Below are positions 54,601-63,308 of a stretch of DNA of 64,000 bases, in pieces. The stretch spans positions 1,674,001 to 1,738,000 of the forward strand of contig CAVUHL010000003.1 in NCBI GenBank assembly GCA_963741305.1, written 5' to 3'. The translations under genes and the position numbers were made by a program. The stretch's first letter is position 1. Every line of letters begins with the position of its first letter. Under the pieces are notes generated by a model. It was not told the origin of the DNA. It did not search any database and worked only from the letters and a program-made list of their open reading frames with translations. The stretch comes from DATMER01 sp963741305. Lineage in GTDB: Bacteria > Acidobacteriota > Thermoanaerobaculia > Multivoradales > UBA5704.

Positions 54601-54788
54601 CCAACACCGCCTTCTCCCAGACGGTCGAGCCGCTGCCGTTCCATGGCATGAGCCAATACCCCTACCCGGAGGGCGAGGGCTTCCCCGACGACGGGTTGCA
54701 CCGCCTTTACCGGGAACACTACAACACCCGTCCGGCGCTGCGCCTGCTCCGGCCCCTGCCTGAGGAGACCGATCCGCCGCGCCCATGA
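51648..54788 (+). CDS. Large TPR - VCBS - ASPIC protein with extra C-terminal domain
   Basis: 1046 residues, last gene of the operon (ATGA with the preceding one). Short signal peptide (1-14). TPR repeats at ~20-190 (WFNLGIAFKEDSQYEKALQQFERM, HYNLGVLYKLTEKPDLALKHFERA). FG-GAP/VCBS-like repeats at ~230-540 with fewer full calcium loops. ASPIC/UnbV at ~540-610 (APGAEVEV, LTFGLGPR, ITWPNG). A ~430-residue C-terminal domain opens with CPMIFTWNGERFQF and LGVAPLG and has no assigned function. It may be the hub that joins the smaller propellers to the TPR partner. Confidence 0.88.
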   Translation: MRWIVLLAVLAAASPQDERLWHHRNLGKAFYENPTTQYEAVEELKKALDLAPGSPRERLNYALSLLKAGKTAEGIKELEAVQKQAPEIPHTWFNLGIAFKEDSQYEKALQQFERMAALVPDEPITHYNLGVLYKLTEKPDLALKHFERAADLNSYFAAPRFQLFNTYRQAGRTEEAARRKQEYDAIKEAQKGAAVPEDVDWSWYRELLDEIDPPAAATPPAEPSFEATELGRGFEGLTVLDADGDLAPDLLAWSKAGVTLFRKGTSGLEDLRNVTAVAAGDFDNDGLADLCVLADAPMLFRNAGGSFQKVDAKLPAGRYNLAFWLDFDHDYDLDLLLLGEGAALVRNNGTSWSDETRRFPFVSGRAVSGAIVEAVADTQNMDLVVTYAGRPAVLYRDRLGGRYEAVEMAGPDGAVLAHDVDQDGWSDLLSSSSLMLNRRSLQGVLEKAEGSVPVLPLAFADLEGRGMSDLVAGDGLYRNEGRGKLGKEKAAEGFPAVAAASADFDGDGREDLAVVGKDGVLRRLLNRTKTGHRWLRVGLEGVKNLKLAPGAEVEVKAGSSYQKKIYRGFPLTFGLGPRTTIDAVRITWPNGLIQNETKQAADRAATFKEAPRLSGSCPMIFTWNGERFQFITDVLGVAPLGASAGDGTYFPVDHDEYVQIPGEALAEVDGRYEIRVTEELREVAYLDQMRLIALDHPDGVEVFTNDKFKAPPFPEFRLFGVEKRIYPVRATDHRGKDVRPRLLAKDQTYPDGFRRDLSGVAELHHVDLDFGAAAEDNRAVLVLSGWVDWADGSTFLGAAQASSSGLVFPRLQVKDKQGRWQTVIEDMGLPAGKPKTIAVDLTGKFLSSSREVRIETSLCLYWDEVFLSEESGEPTMARADLAPLSAELRFRGFSRPVIHPERRQPESFDYQSWMPVSMWNPTPGLYTRYGDVRPLLEEVDDRMVVMGSGDEVRLLFDAKALSPLPAGWRRDFLLLVDGWAKDGDANTAFSQTVEPLPFHGMSQYPYPEGEGFPDDGLHRLYREHYNTRPALRLLRPLPEETDPPRP

Positions 54789-54798
54789 GGAGGCTGCC

Positions 54799-55296
54799 GT
54801 GAGCCTGGAAGAGAACAAGGCCGTCGCCCGCCGCTTCCGCGAGAACCTGTGGAACACCGGCGATCCGGCCCTCGTGAGCCAGCTCTTCGACCGCGACTGC
54901 GTCGTGCACGCGCGCATCCCCCTCACCACCGACTTCTCCCGCGGCCCGGACGCCGTCGGCCAGCTCGTCCTCTTCTACCGCATGGCCTTCTCGGAGGTGC
55001 GGATGACGATCGAGGAGATCGTGGCGGAGGGGGACCTGGTGGTGACCCGCTGGAGCGGGCGGGGCTTGCACACCGGCGATCTCCTGGGCTTGCCCCCCAC
55101 CGGCCGGGAGACCTTCACCACCGGGATGGACATGCTGCGCATCCGGGACGGGAAGATCGCCGAGGGCTGGGTGAGCTGGGACGTCCTGGCCCTGCTCGAG
55201 CAGCTCGCGGCGCCGCCGGCCGGGTCCGAGACCGAGCCTGGGGCCGAGCCCGGGTTCGCCGCCGGATTCCTGTCTCTGCTCGAGCGGCTGCGTTAG
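54799..55296 (+). CDS. SnoaL/ester-cyclase-like NTF2 family protein
   Basis: 165 residues from a GTG with GGAGG upstream. SnoaL-like layout: NKAVARRFRENLWNTGDPALV, then VSQLFDRDCVVHAR and GPDAVGQLV, strands RMTIEEIVAEGDLVVTRWSGRG, LPPTGRETFTTGMDMLRIRDGKIAEGW. This matches the ester cyclase (predicted) group related to aklanonic acid methyl ester cyclases. The C-terminal ~30 residues are an acidic Pro/Glu tail. The gene stands between the FG-GAP operon and HMG-CoA reductase; its true role is uncertain. Confidence 0.82.
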   Translation: MSLEENKAVARRFRENLWNTGDPALVSQLFDRDCVVHARIPLTTDFSRGPDAVGQLVLFYRMAFSEVRMTIEEIVAEGDLVVTRWSGRGLHTGDLLGLPPTGRETFTTGMDMLRIRDGKIAEGWVSWDVLALLEQLAAPPAGSETEPGAEPGFAAGFLSLLERLR

Positions 55297-55323
55297 ACTG
55301 CCGCTCCGATCATGGAGGTTCGA

Positions 55324-56511
55324 ATGTCCAATCCCATACGCGAGGCCGACCTGGTGCCCCGGCTCGAAGGGCAGGGCTACTCGGCCGAGGCGCTCGCGGA
55401 GAGGCGGCGCTGGCTCGAGGAGCGGACCGGGGCGCGCTTCACCCATGCCGGTTCCTCGACGGTTTCCCCGGAGGAAATGCGGGGCAACATCGAGAACCCG
55501 GTCGGCGCGGCCCAGGTGCCGCTGGGCGTTGCCGGCCCGATGCTGGTCCAGGGCGAGCACGCGCAGGGCCTCTTCTATGTACCCCTCGCCACTACCGAAG
55601 GAGCGCTGGTCCGCTCGTACGAGAGGGGCATGGTCGCGATCACCCGGGCCGGCGGCGCCACGGTGCGGGTCGTGACCGACGAGAACCGGGTCTCGCCCGT
55701 GTTCGTGTTCGAGAGCGTGGCCGAGGCCGCCGCGTTCTCCCGCGCCCTGCCGGGGCTGTTCGAGGCCCTGCAGGCCGAAGCCGGGTCCACCACCCGGCAC
55801 GGCAGGCTGCTGCGCGTCGAGCCGCTGCTCGTGGGGCGCGACGTGGTCGTCCACTTCGCCTGGTGGACCGCGGACGCGCACGGCATGAACATGATCGTGA
55901 AGGGGACCGACCGCGCCTGCCGTTGGCTGGTCGAGCACGGCCACGCGCCGCGCTGTTACGTCTTCAGCGGCGGCGAGTCCGAGAAGCGGGCGAGCGGCGC
56001 GCTGTTCGCCGGTGGCAAGGGCAAGAAGGTGACCGCCGGCGCCCGCATCCCGGCGCGGCTCGTGCGGGCGTACCTGCACACCACGCCCGCAGGGCTGGCC
56101 GACGTCTGGCACCGGACCGTGCTGGGCCACATGCAGGCGGGCACCCTCGGCTACAACGGCCACATCGCCAACGGCCTCACCGCGCTCTTCATCGCCTGCG
56201 GCCAGGACGTGGCCAACATCGCCAACTCCGCGGTCGGGATCACCTCCTTCGAGGTCGTGGAGGAGGGAGACCTGTACGCGAGCGTGACCCTGCCGTCGCT
56301 GACCGTGGCAACGGTCGGGGGCGGGACGGGCCTCGGGACCGCGCGCGAATGCCTGGAGATGCTCGGCTGCCTGGGTGCCGGCAAGGCGCCGAAGCTGGCC
56401 GAGATCGCCGCGGCCCTGGTGCTCGGGGGCGAGCTTTCCTTTGGCGCAGCGATCGCCAGCGGCGAGTTCGTCGCCGCCCACGAGACGTACGGGCGCAATC
56501 GGCCCACATGA
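55324..56511 (+). CDS. HMG-CoA reductase, class I type
   Basis: 395 residues from the ATG with GGAGG at 55314-55318 (an in-frame ATG at 55312 lies before that site). Landmarks: ENPVGAAQVPLGVAGPM, TTEGALVRS with the catalytic Glu92, DAHGMNM, the lysine region ESEKRASG, GQDVANI with the catalytic Asp, the cofactor loop VGGGTGLGTARE, and the C-terminal GGELSFGAAIASGE with catalytic His386. The enzyme reduces HMG-CoA to mevalonate for isoprenoid synthesis. No membrane domain. No other mevalonate genes are in the window. ATGA-coupled to the desaturase-like gene. Confidence 0.93.
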   Translation: MSNPIREADLVPRLEGQGYSAEALAERRRWLEERTGARFTHAGSSTVSPEEMRGNIENPVGAAQVPLGVAGPMLVQGEHAQGLFYVPLATTEGALVRSYERGMVAITRAGGATVRVVTDENRVSPVFVFESVAEAAAFSRALPGLFEALQAEAGSTTRHGRLLRVEPLLVGRDVVVHFAWWTADAHGMNMIVKGTDRACRWLVEHGHAPRCYVFSGGESEKRASGALFAGGKGKKVTAGARIPARLVRAYLHTTPAGLADVWHRTVLGHMQAGTLGYNGHIANGLTALFIACGQDVANIANSAVGITSFEVVEEGDLYASVTLPSLTVATVGGGTGLGTARECLEMLGCLGAGKAPKLAEIAAALVLGGELSFGAAIASGEFVAAHETYGRNRPT

Positions 56512-58013
56512 ACCGGAAGCGTCCTTTCCGTGGGCTGCGGACCGCACCGGACCCCCGCTACGATGCCGTGATCATCGGCGCGGGGGTTGGCGGGCTGATC
56601 GCCGCAAATCTATTGGCGCGCGGGGGGCTCCGCGTGCTGCTGGTCGAGCAGCACTACATGGTGGGCGGCTACTGCAGCACCTTCCGCCGCGGCGGCTACA
56701 CCTTCGACGCAGCCACCCACTTCTATCCGCTGCTGGGCAACCCCGAGACCCTGACCGGCCGCCTGCTCCGGGAGCTTGGGATCGATACGGGATGGGTCAA
56801 GATGGACCCGGTCGACACCTTCCACTTCCCGGACGGTACGCGCTTCGCGGTGCCGGCCGACCTCGACGCCTACCGGGCGCGCCTCAAGGAGGAGTTCCCG
56901 GCCGAGGCCGGCGCCCTCGACTCCTTCTTCCAGGCGGTGCACGAGACCTATCTCCTCGGCCTGCTGCACTACTTCCGCGGCCGGCCCCTGCAGACGCTCG
57001 ACCGGCTGGTTCCCTGGCGCGACCTGACCGTGCGGCAGGCGCTCGACCGCTGGTTCACCGATCCCAAGCTCAAGCTCCTCCTCACGGCCGACTGCCCGCA
57101 CTGGGGCTCACCCCCCAGCCGCACGTCGTTCGTCTTCGACTCCATGCTGCGGCTCTCCTACTTCCTGGGCAACTACTACCCACAGGGGGGATCGCAGGCG
57201 TTCGCGGATGCCATGGCCGCGCGCTTCGAAGAGCTAGGGGGACACATTCTGACGAGCACCTTCGCGAGCCGCATCCTCATCGAGGAGAGAGCCGCGCGCG
57301 GCGTGGAGATGGAGGTGCTGCGCGGCTCCCAAGCCGGCCAGCGCTTCACGGTGCGGGCCGGCGCCGTCATCTCCAACTCCGACCTGCTCCTGACCCTGGA
57401 GAAGCTGGTAGGGCCGGAGCACCTGCAGCCGGGAGCGCTCGAGCCGCTGCGCCGCATGCGCCCCACCTTCCCCTGCTTCCTCACCCACATCGGGCTCGAA
57501 GGGGTGCCGGACGACGTCCTCGAAGAGGCCCAGGGCTACTACTGGGACTCCTGGGACATGGACCGCGTGGGCGTCGACGCCCTGCGCTGCAAGATCTTCG
57601 TCCCGACACTCTACGAGCCGGGCATGGCACCGCCGGGCAAGCAGGTCGTCATCCTCCAAAAAGTGCTGGAGATGGACTACAGAGGGGTGGAGGACTGGCC
57701 GGCCCACAAGGCCCGGATCGAAACCTTTCTATTGGACCATCTGGAGCAGCGGATCCCGGGGATCTCGAAGCGGATCGTGGTCAAGAGCAGCGCCTCGGCG
57801 CGCACCTCCTGGCGCTTCACGCTCAACCAACAGGGAGCCATGCTGGGCTGGGAGATGTCTCCGGATCAGCTCGGCGAAAGCCGGCCCGACGTCACTGCCG
57901 GCATTCCCAACCTTTTCTTCGTCGGGCACTGGACGCGCCCTGGCGGAGGGATCACGCCGGTGATCGTCTCCGCTCAGGACGTGGCGCGCAGGGTTATTTC
58001 TTTACTTCGATGA
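56508..58013 (+). CDS. CrtI/phytoene-desaturase-like FAD oxidoreductase
   Basis: 501 residues. FAD-binding GAGVGG at 24-29 followed by VLLVEQHYMVGGYCSTF, the ExxxxxGG(R)-type motif of CrtI/retinol saturase proteins. C-terminal WTRPGGGITPVIVSAQDVARRV matches the family's closing FAD motif. Members desaturate or isomerise carotenoids, retinol or other polyprenoid chains. Co-translation with HMG-CoA reductase (ATGA) fits an isoprenoid role. No phytoene synthase is nearby, so the substrate is open. Its 3-prime end overlaps the oppositely oriented FG-GAP gene by 20 bp. Confidence 0.85.
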   Translation: MNRKRPFRGLRTAPDPRYDAVIIGAGVGGLIAANLLARGGLRVLLVEQHYMVGGYCSTFRRGGYTFDAATHFYPLLGNPETLTGRLLRELGIDTGWVKMDPVDTFHFPDGTRFAVPADLDAYRARLKEEFPAEAGALDSFFQAVHETYLLGLLHYFRGRPLQTLDRLVPWRDLTVRQALDRWFTDPKLKLLLTADCPHWGSPPSRTSFVFDSMLRLSYFLGNYYPQGGSQAFADAMAARFEELGGHILTSTFASRILIEERAARGVEMEVLRGSQAGQRFTVRAGAVISNSDLLLTLEKLVGPEHLQPGALEPLRRMRPTFPCFLTHIGLEGVPDDVLEEAQGYYWDSWDMDRVGVDALRCKIFVPTLYEPGMAPPGKQVVILQKVLEMDYRGVEDWPAHKARIETFLLDHLEQRIPGISKRIVVKSSASARTSWRFTLNQQGAMLGWEMSPDQLGESRPDVTAGIPNLFFVGHWTRPGGGITPVIVSAQDVARRVISLLR

Positions 58014-59916
58014 CGTCGACGGTGCTATTCGTCGCGATCGGCCCCTTCACCGTCTGCGTCTTCCCGGAGGGCCAGCGGACCTCGATCCGTTCGATCGTCT
58101 TGGCCTCGTCCAGCCCGAAATAGAGGGGCAGGATGCTGTGCGAGAGATAGCCTGAAGTGCCGTCCATGACCTTGGTCAGCACCCGTTTGCCCGCGTGGAC
58201 CTTGACCACCGCGCCCAAGGCGTTGCGGTTCGACGCCGTGCCCTGCAGGTTGACCTTCACCCACTGGATCTTCTTCTGCTGCGCGAGGTCGCTCACCAGC
58301 ACCAGGGGCTCGGAGTTGAACTCGTTCGTCACGATGTCGAGGTCGCCGTCCTTGTCGATGTCGAAGATGGCGGAGGAGCGGGTGCCGAGGGTGCCGGTCA
58401 CGGTGTAGCTCCCGGTCTTGTCCTTGCACTGCGTGTGGCCGCGGTCCTCTCCCGAGCAGTCCAGGGTGAACCAGGGCTTGCGCGTCCGGCCGCCGCGGCG
58501 CGGCTCCACCCCTAGAATCGAGGCGCTGTCCAGGAACCCCTCGCCGCGGTTGTTGAGCAGCACCGAGTTGACGCCGTAGCGGAAGGGGAAGTTCATGCTC
58601 GACGCGATCACCACGTCATCCCAGCCGTCGGCGTTCAAGTCGTCGACGCTCACCCCCCAGGGCCAGTAGTTCTCCAGGTTCAGGGCGTCGGACATCTCTT
58701 CGAACTTGCCGTTGCCGAGGTTCCGGTAGAACGAGTTGCCGAAGACGTTGTTGGCCGCGCCCTGGAGCACCGGGATTTCCTCTTTCGGCGGGAACTTGGC
58801 CTTCTCGTCCTGGGGCGGGATGTCGCCCACCATGTCGGAGTGCATGTCGGTGACAAAGAGGTCCATGCGGCCGTCGTTGTCGTAGTCGAAAGCCTTGACG
58901 CCCATGGCGCCCCAGGAGGTCTTGGGGAAGAGCTGCGCCGTCTTGTCGGCGAAGGCCTTGCCTCCCTGGTTCTCCCAGTAGTGGTCGTCCCCCTGCATGT
59001 TGAGGACGTAGAGGTCCAGCCAGCCGTCCTCGTTGAAATCCGTGATGGTGGCGTCGCCGCTCCAGCCGTTGTCCACCAGCCCGGTCTTGTTGGTCACATC
59101 CTCGAAGCGGATGCCGCCGACCCCGCCGATATTCCTGTAGAGGATGCTGCGCTCGGTCCGCTCCGGGAACGTGTGCCCCTGGAACGCGTCCTCGTAGGCC
59201 ACGTAGAAGCCGCCGCGGCCCCGCGCCTCGGTCGTGTACTTGCCCACGTTGACCACGAACAGGTCGAGCCGGCCGTCGCGGTCGTAGTCGAAGAAGACCG
59301 CGCCTGAGGAGTGACCCACGTAGCCGACGCCCGAGGCCTTGGTGACGTCGCGGAACTTCCCCCTACCATCGTTCTCGAACAGCGCGTTGCCCATGCGGAC
59401 CGTGGTCACGTACAGATCCTGATCGCCGTCGTTGTCGACGTCGGCGAACGAGGCCGAGACGGAGATCCGGTCCGCCAAGCCCACGCCGGCCTCGGCGGTG
59501 ACATTGCGGAACGTGCCGTTCCCGAGGTTCTTCCATAGCTCGTTGCCGCCGAGCTGGCTGGTGAAGTAGACGTCGGTCAGGCCGTCGCCATCGGCATCCG
59601 CCACCGCGACCCCGTTGCCGTGGTCGTAGTGGGCGGCCTTGTAGGTTTTGCCCGCGTCGTCCACGATCTGATGGGCGAAGGTGATGCCGCTTTCCGGCTG
59701 CCGGTCGGCGAAGCGGAAGGCGTGGAAGACCTTGAAGCGCCCCACGGTCGCGCGCTCGGCCTGGCTGCGCGCCTCCAGGGTGGCGGCGCCGGCGTCGGTC
59801 GCAGGTACGTCGATCACGGGTCCCGCTCCTGCCGGAGCCGGCGGGGGAGCCGCGTGGTCATGAGCCTGGAAGCCAAATAGAGGGAGGGCGGCGAGGAGGA
59901 TAAGAGCTGATTTCAT
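57994..59916 (-). CDS. Exported FG-GAP/VCBS-ASPIC protein, minus strand
   Basis: 640 residues. Signal peptide 1-17 (MKSALILLAALPLFGFQ), then an Ala/Pro-rich spacer. FG-GAP/VCBS repeats (DADGDGLTDV, DVDNDGDQDL, DYDRDGRLDL, DYDNDGRMDL, DIDKDGDLDI) and an ASPIC/UnbV C-terminus (NRNALGAVVKV ... LYFGLDE ... VRWPSGK). It is the only FG-GAP gene on this strand and is more diverged from the others. It converges on the desaturase gene and diverges from the ABC permease. Confidence 0.9.
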   Translation of the reverse strand: MKSALILLAALPLFGFQAHDHAAPPPAPAGAGPVIDVPATDAGAATLEARSQAERATVGRFKVFHAFRFADRQPESGITFAHQIVDDAGKTYKAAHYDHGNGVAVADADGDGLTDVYFTSQLGGNELWKNLGNGTFRNVTAEAGVGLADRISVSASFADVDNDGDQDLYVTTVRMGNALFENDGRGKFRDVTKASGVGYVGHSSGAVFFDYDRDGRLDLFVVNVGKYTTEARGRGGFYVAYEDAFQGHTFPERTERSILYRNIGGVGGIRFEDVTNKTGLVDNGWSGDATITDFNEDGWLDLYVLNMQGDDHYWENQGGKAFADKTAQLFPKTSWGAMGVKAFDYDNDGRMDLFVTDMHSDMVGDIPPQDEKAKFPPKEEIPVLQGAANNVFGNSFYRNLGNGKFEEMSDALNLENYWPWGVSVDDLNADGWDDVVIASSMNFPFRYGVNSVLLNNRGEGFLDSASILGVEPRRGGRTRKPWFTLDCSGEDRGHTQCKDKTGSYTVTGTLGTRSSAIFDIDKDGDLDIVTNEFNSEPLVLVSDLAQQKKIQWVKVNLQGTASNRNALGAVVKVHAGKRVLTKVMDGTSGYLSHSILPLYFGLDEAKTIERIEVRWPSGKTQTVKGPIATNSTVDVIEVKK

Positions 59917-59973
59917 CGTGCCAAAGGGTACCAGACTGGAACCTTTCCCTGAACCCCGTCGTAGTGCCCGGAC

Positions 59974-62451
59974 ATGAGCCTCCTCACCTCCTTGCGCTCC
60001 ACCGCCCGCGGATTCCGCAGGTCCCCTGGTTTCTTCGTCCTTGCGATCCTCACCCTGGGGCTGGGGATCGGCGCCAATTCGGCGATCTTCACGGTAGTCA
60101 ACGCCGTCCTGATCCGGCCGTTGCCGTACCCTGAGCCGGAAAGGCTGGTGTCAGTGCTGCACACGGCTCCCGGGGTCGGGTTCGACATGCTCGAACACTC
60201 GGACGGGACGTACCTGCTCTATCGCAAGCAAAACAAGGTCCTCGAGGATCTGGGGATCTTCTGGGACGGCTCGGTCGCCCTGACCGGCGGCCGGGAGCCC
60301 GAGCGGGTGGACGCCGCCGGCTTGAGCCCATCGGTCTTCGGCATCCTCCGGGTGCCGCCCGCGCTGGGCCGGGCCCTGATCGAAGAGGACGGCGGGCCCG
60401 GAGGCAGGAAGGTGCTCGTCCTCTCCCACGGGCTCTGGCAGCGGCTCTTCGACGGCGATCCGAAAGCGATCGGCAAGACCCTGCGCATCGACGGGGTCGC
60501 ACGCCAGGTCGTGGGGGTCATGCCCGAGGGCTTTCACTTCCCGAACGCGGACACGGAGCTCTGGCTGCCGCTCGTCGTCGATCCGTCCAGCCTGGCCGTG
60601 AGCAACTTCAACTACCCTGGCATCGGCCGGCTCCGGCCCGGGATGTCGATCGAGCAGGCCGACCGGGACCTCTCGGCGCTGGTCTGGCGCATCCCCGAGC
60701 TCGGAGGCGACATCAACCGCGGCATGCTCGAGCAGGCGCGGATGGACATGGTCGTCAGGCCCTACCGGGACGAGATGGTGGGGGACCTCGCGCGCACCCT
60801 CTGGCTGCTCCTGGGCAGTGTCGGCATCATCCTCCTCATCGCCGGAGCCAACGTGGCGAACCTCTACCTCGTGCGGGCCGAGGGCCGTCAGCGGGAGGTG
60901 GCGGTGCGCACCGCGATCGGCGCCACCCGCGGCGAGATCGCCCGCGTGTTCCTCCTCGAGAGCGTCGGCCTCGCGCTGATCGGCGGCCTGCTGGGGCTCG
61001 CCCTCGCCGCCGCGGGCGTGCGCCTGCTGCTCGCGCTGCAGCCCGAGGGCATCCCCCGGCTCGAGGAGATCGGGATCGACGGCGCGGTCGTGGCCTTCAC
61101 GCTCCTGCTCTCCCTGCTGCTGGGGCTTTTCATCGGCGTCGTCGCGACGCTGCGCTACGGTTCGCCGGACCTCGTCCCCACGCTCAAGGACGGCGGTCGC
61201 GGCGGGACGGCAGGCAAGGCCCGGCACCGCGCGCGGCAGGGGCTTGTCGTGGCCCAGGTCGCGCTCGCGCTGCTGCTCCTGGTGGGCGCCGGCCTGATGC
61301 TCAAGAGCTTCTGGGGCCTCGCGTCCGTGAACCCCGGAGTCAAGCCGGAGGGGGTGCTCACCCTGAGGCTCGACCTGCCCGAGACGGAGTACCCGGACGT
61401 CCACGTCACGGCGCGTTTCGTCGGCCAGCTCCTGGAGAAGGTGCGGGCGGTCCCCGGGGTGGAGCGGGCGGGCACGGTCAACGTGCTCCCCCTGACCGGG
61501 TTCGGGGACAACAGCACCCACAGCATGGAGGACCATCCCCTGCCGCCTGATACCGTGCCGCCCGTGCTCGGCACCCGCTTCGTCAGCCCGGGCTACTTCG
61601 AGGCCATGGGCATCCCCCTGGTCGAGGGGAGGGTGTTCGACCGGATCGATCCGCAGAAGCGCTCGGACGAGGTGTTGGTGAGCAAGTCGGTGGCGGACCG
61701 CTTCTGGCCGGGCCGCAGCCCGCTGGGCCGGCGCCTCACCCCCGGCCTTGCCGCGGACGGCCGCTGGGCCACCATCGTCGGGGTCGTCGGGGACGTGCGC
61801 GAGGCGGGGCTGCACAAGCCCGTGGCCGAGTCGGTCTACTACCCGCTGGTGCGGCTCGACCTCGACTCGCCAGGCCAAGGCGAGTGGGTGCCGCGGAGCT
61901 TCGCCCTGGTGGTCAAGAGCAAGGGAGATCCCCAAGGCAAGGGTGATCCAATGTCGTTGGCAAGGCCGGTCCAGCAGGCGGTCTGGTCCCTGAACCCGAA
62001 CCTGCCGCTCGCCCAGGTGCGGAACATGGAGCAGGTGGTGGAGCGCTCCATGGCGCGCACCTCGTTCACGCTGCTCCTGCTGGCGATCGGCGCTGCGGTA
62101 GCGCTCCTCCTGGGCGCCGTGGGCATCTACGGCGTGATCTCCTACGTCGTCAGCCAGCGCACGCAGGAGATCGGAGTGCGCATGGCCTTGGGGGCAAAGC
62201 CGGCAGACGTCTCCGGCATGGTCCTCAAGGAAGGGCTGGCGCTGGCGCTCCTCGGGATCGGGCTGGGGCTCGCGGGCGCCCTCTTCGCCACCCGATTCAT
62301 GCAGGCTCTCCTGTTCGAGGTGAGCACGACCGACCCGGCCACCTTCGCCGCCGTGCCGCTCCTGCTCGCGGTCGTTGCCCTGCTGGCGAGCTACCTGCCG
62401 GCCCGCCGGGCAGCGGGGGTCGAGCCGCTCGAGGCGATCCGTTACGAATAA
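59974..62451 (+). CDS. FtsX/MacB-type ABC transporter permease, duplicated (ADOP) form
   Basis: 825 residues. Two MacB-PCD/FtsX units in tandem: unit 1 with a membrane helix near 18-40 (GFFVLAILTLGLGIGANSAI) and a periplasmic domain to ~265, three FtsX helices to ~400; unit 2 with helix ~420-440 (VAQVALALLLLVGAGLML), a second periplasmic domain and three helices to the end, closing with ARRAAGVEPLEAIRYE. This is the acidobacterial orphan permease layout without an adjacent ATPase. No ribosome site is visible before the ATG. Confidence 0.92.
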   Translation: MSLLTSLRSTARGFRRSPGFFVLAILTLGLGIGANSAIFTVVNAVLIRPLPYPEPERLVSVLHTAPGVGFDMLEHSDGTYLLYRKQNKVLEDLGIFWDGSVALTGGREPERVDAAGLSPSVFGILRVPPALGRALIEEDGGPGGRKVLVLSHGLWQRLFDGDPKAIGKTLRIDGVARQVVGVMPEGFHFPNADTELWLPLVVDPSSLAVSNFNYPGIGRLRPGMSIEQADRDLSALVWRIPELGGDINRGMLEQARMDMVVRPYRDEMVGDLARTLWLLLGSVGIILLIAGANVANLYLVRAEGRQREVAVRTAIGATRGEIARVFLLESVGLALIGGLLGLALAAAGVRLLLALQPEGIPRLEEIGIDGAVVAFTLLLSLLLGLFIGVVATLRYGSPDLVPTLKDGGRGGTAGKARHRARQGLVVAQVALALLLLVGAGLMLKSFWGLASVNPGVKPEGVLTLRLDLPETEYPDVHVTARFVGQLLEKVRAVPGVERAGTVNVLPLTGFGDNSTHSMEDHPLPPDTVPPVLGTRFVSPGYFEAMGIPLVEGRVFDRIDPQKRSDEVLVSKSVADRFWPGRSPLGRRLTPGLAADGRWATIVGVVGDVREAGLHKPVAESVYYPLVRLDLDSPGQGEWVPRSFALVVKSKGDPQGKGDPMSLARPVQQAVWSLNPNLPLAQVRNMEQVVERSMARTSFTLLLLAIGAAVALLLGAVGIYGVISYVVSQRTQEIGVRMALGAKPADVSGMVLKEGLALALLGIGLGLAGALFATRFMQALLFEVSTTDPATFAAVPLLLAVVALLASYLPARRAAGVEPLEAIRYE

Positions 62452-62482
62452 CCTATCCGGAGCGCTGCCGTAAGCTCTTTCC

Positions 62483-63265
62483 ATGAGCTTCCTCTCCTCC
62501 CTGCGCTCCACCGCCCGGGGCCTCGGCAAGGCCCCGGGTTTTTTCCTCATCACTGTCCTTTCCCTGGGGCTCGGCATCGGCGCCACCGTGGCGATCTTCA
62601 CGGTCATCAACGCCGTGCTGATCCGGCCTCTGGCGTACCCGGAGCCCGAGCGGATCGTCTGGGTGACGCAGGCCGCGCCGGGTATGGCGACATCGGCCGC
62701 ACGCTCTAGGTGCTCCTCGGCGGCGTCGGACTGATCCTCCTCATCGCTTGCGCCTTCATCGGCGGCTTTGCCGCACTGCGCTACGGCTCGCCGGACCTGG
62801 TGCCCGCGCTCAAGGAGGGTGGCCGGGGCGGCACCGCGGGCCGAGCCCGGCACCGCGCGCGGCAGGCTCTGGTGGTTGCGCAGGTGGCGCTCGCCCTCGT
62901 GCTCCTGGTTGGCGCGGGCCTCATGATGAGGAGCTTCTGGGGGATGGCGAACGTGGACTCCGGCGTCCAGCCGTCCGGCGTGCTCACGGTGCAGCTCAAC
63001 CTGCCCGAGGCGGAGTACCGCGAGGCGGCCCGGACCGCGGGCTTCTACACCCGGCTCCTGGAGCAGGTGCGGGCCATCCCCGGAGTGACCAAGGCCGGGA
63101 CGGTGACGATCCTCCCCCTGTCCAACTCCAACTCGATGAGCTCGCACATGATCGAGGACCATCCGCTGCCGCCCGACGCGCTGCCGCCAATGCTGGGCAC
63201 CCGCTTCGCCAGCCCCGGCTACCTCGAGGCCTCGGCATCCCGCTCCTGGAGGGGAAGGGTGCCGG
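62483..63265 (+). pseudogene. Decayed copy of the ABC permease
   Basis: Opens with an intact start (MSFLSSLRSTARGLGKAPGFF, LGLGIGATVAIFTVINAVL, PEPERIVWV) paralogous to the gene at 59974. It then jumps across ~200 residues of the periplasmic domain to a segment equivalent to GDLARTLWLLLGSVG, where a TAG stop and a frame change occur (62707-62709). A second deletion joins LLIA directly to FIGGFAALRYGSPD. Reading resumes to ASPGYLEA and then loses frame in a GC-rich structured stretch. Two internal deletions, one stop and a terminal frameshift mark it as a remnant. Confidence 0.85.
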
Positions 63266-63308
63266 CACCCATCCGGAGGGGACCTCCCCTCCCGCGCGCG
63301 GGTGCCGG
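63257..63308. repeat. Palindrome-rich stretch at the end of the pseudogene
   Basis: GGGTGCCGGCACCC (63257-63270) is a perfect 14-bp palindrome. GGAGGGGA-CC-TCCCCTCC (63275-63292) is a perfect 8-bp hairpin. CGCGCGCG and another GGTGCCGG follow. It lies between two converging genes and could stop transcription from both sides, though no T-run is present. Confidence 0.55.

Noticed and set aside
59938..59963. ECF-type promoter (GGAACC ... GTCGTA) before the ABC permease
   Set aside because: Spacing is 14 nt rather than about 16 and it ends 10 nt before the ATG; too weak to list as a feature.
60151..63162. 1003-codon open frame on the minus strand
   Set aside because: Antisense to the permease and its decayed copy; His/Gln/Gly-rich composition without recognisable domains.
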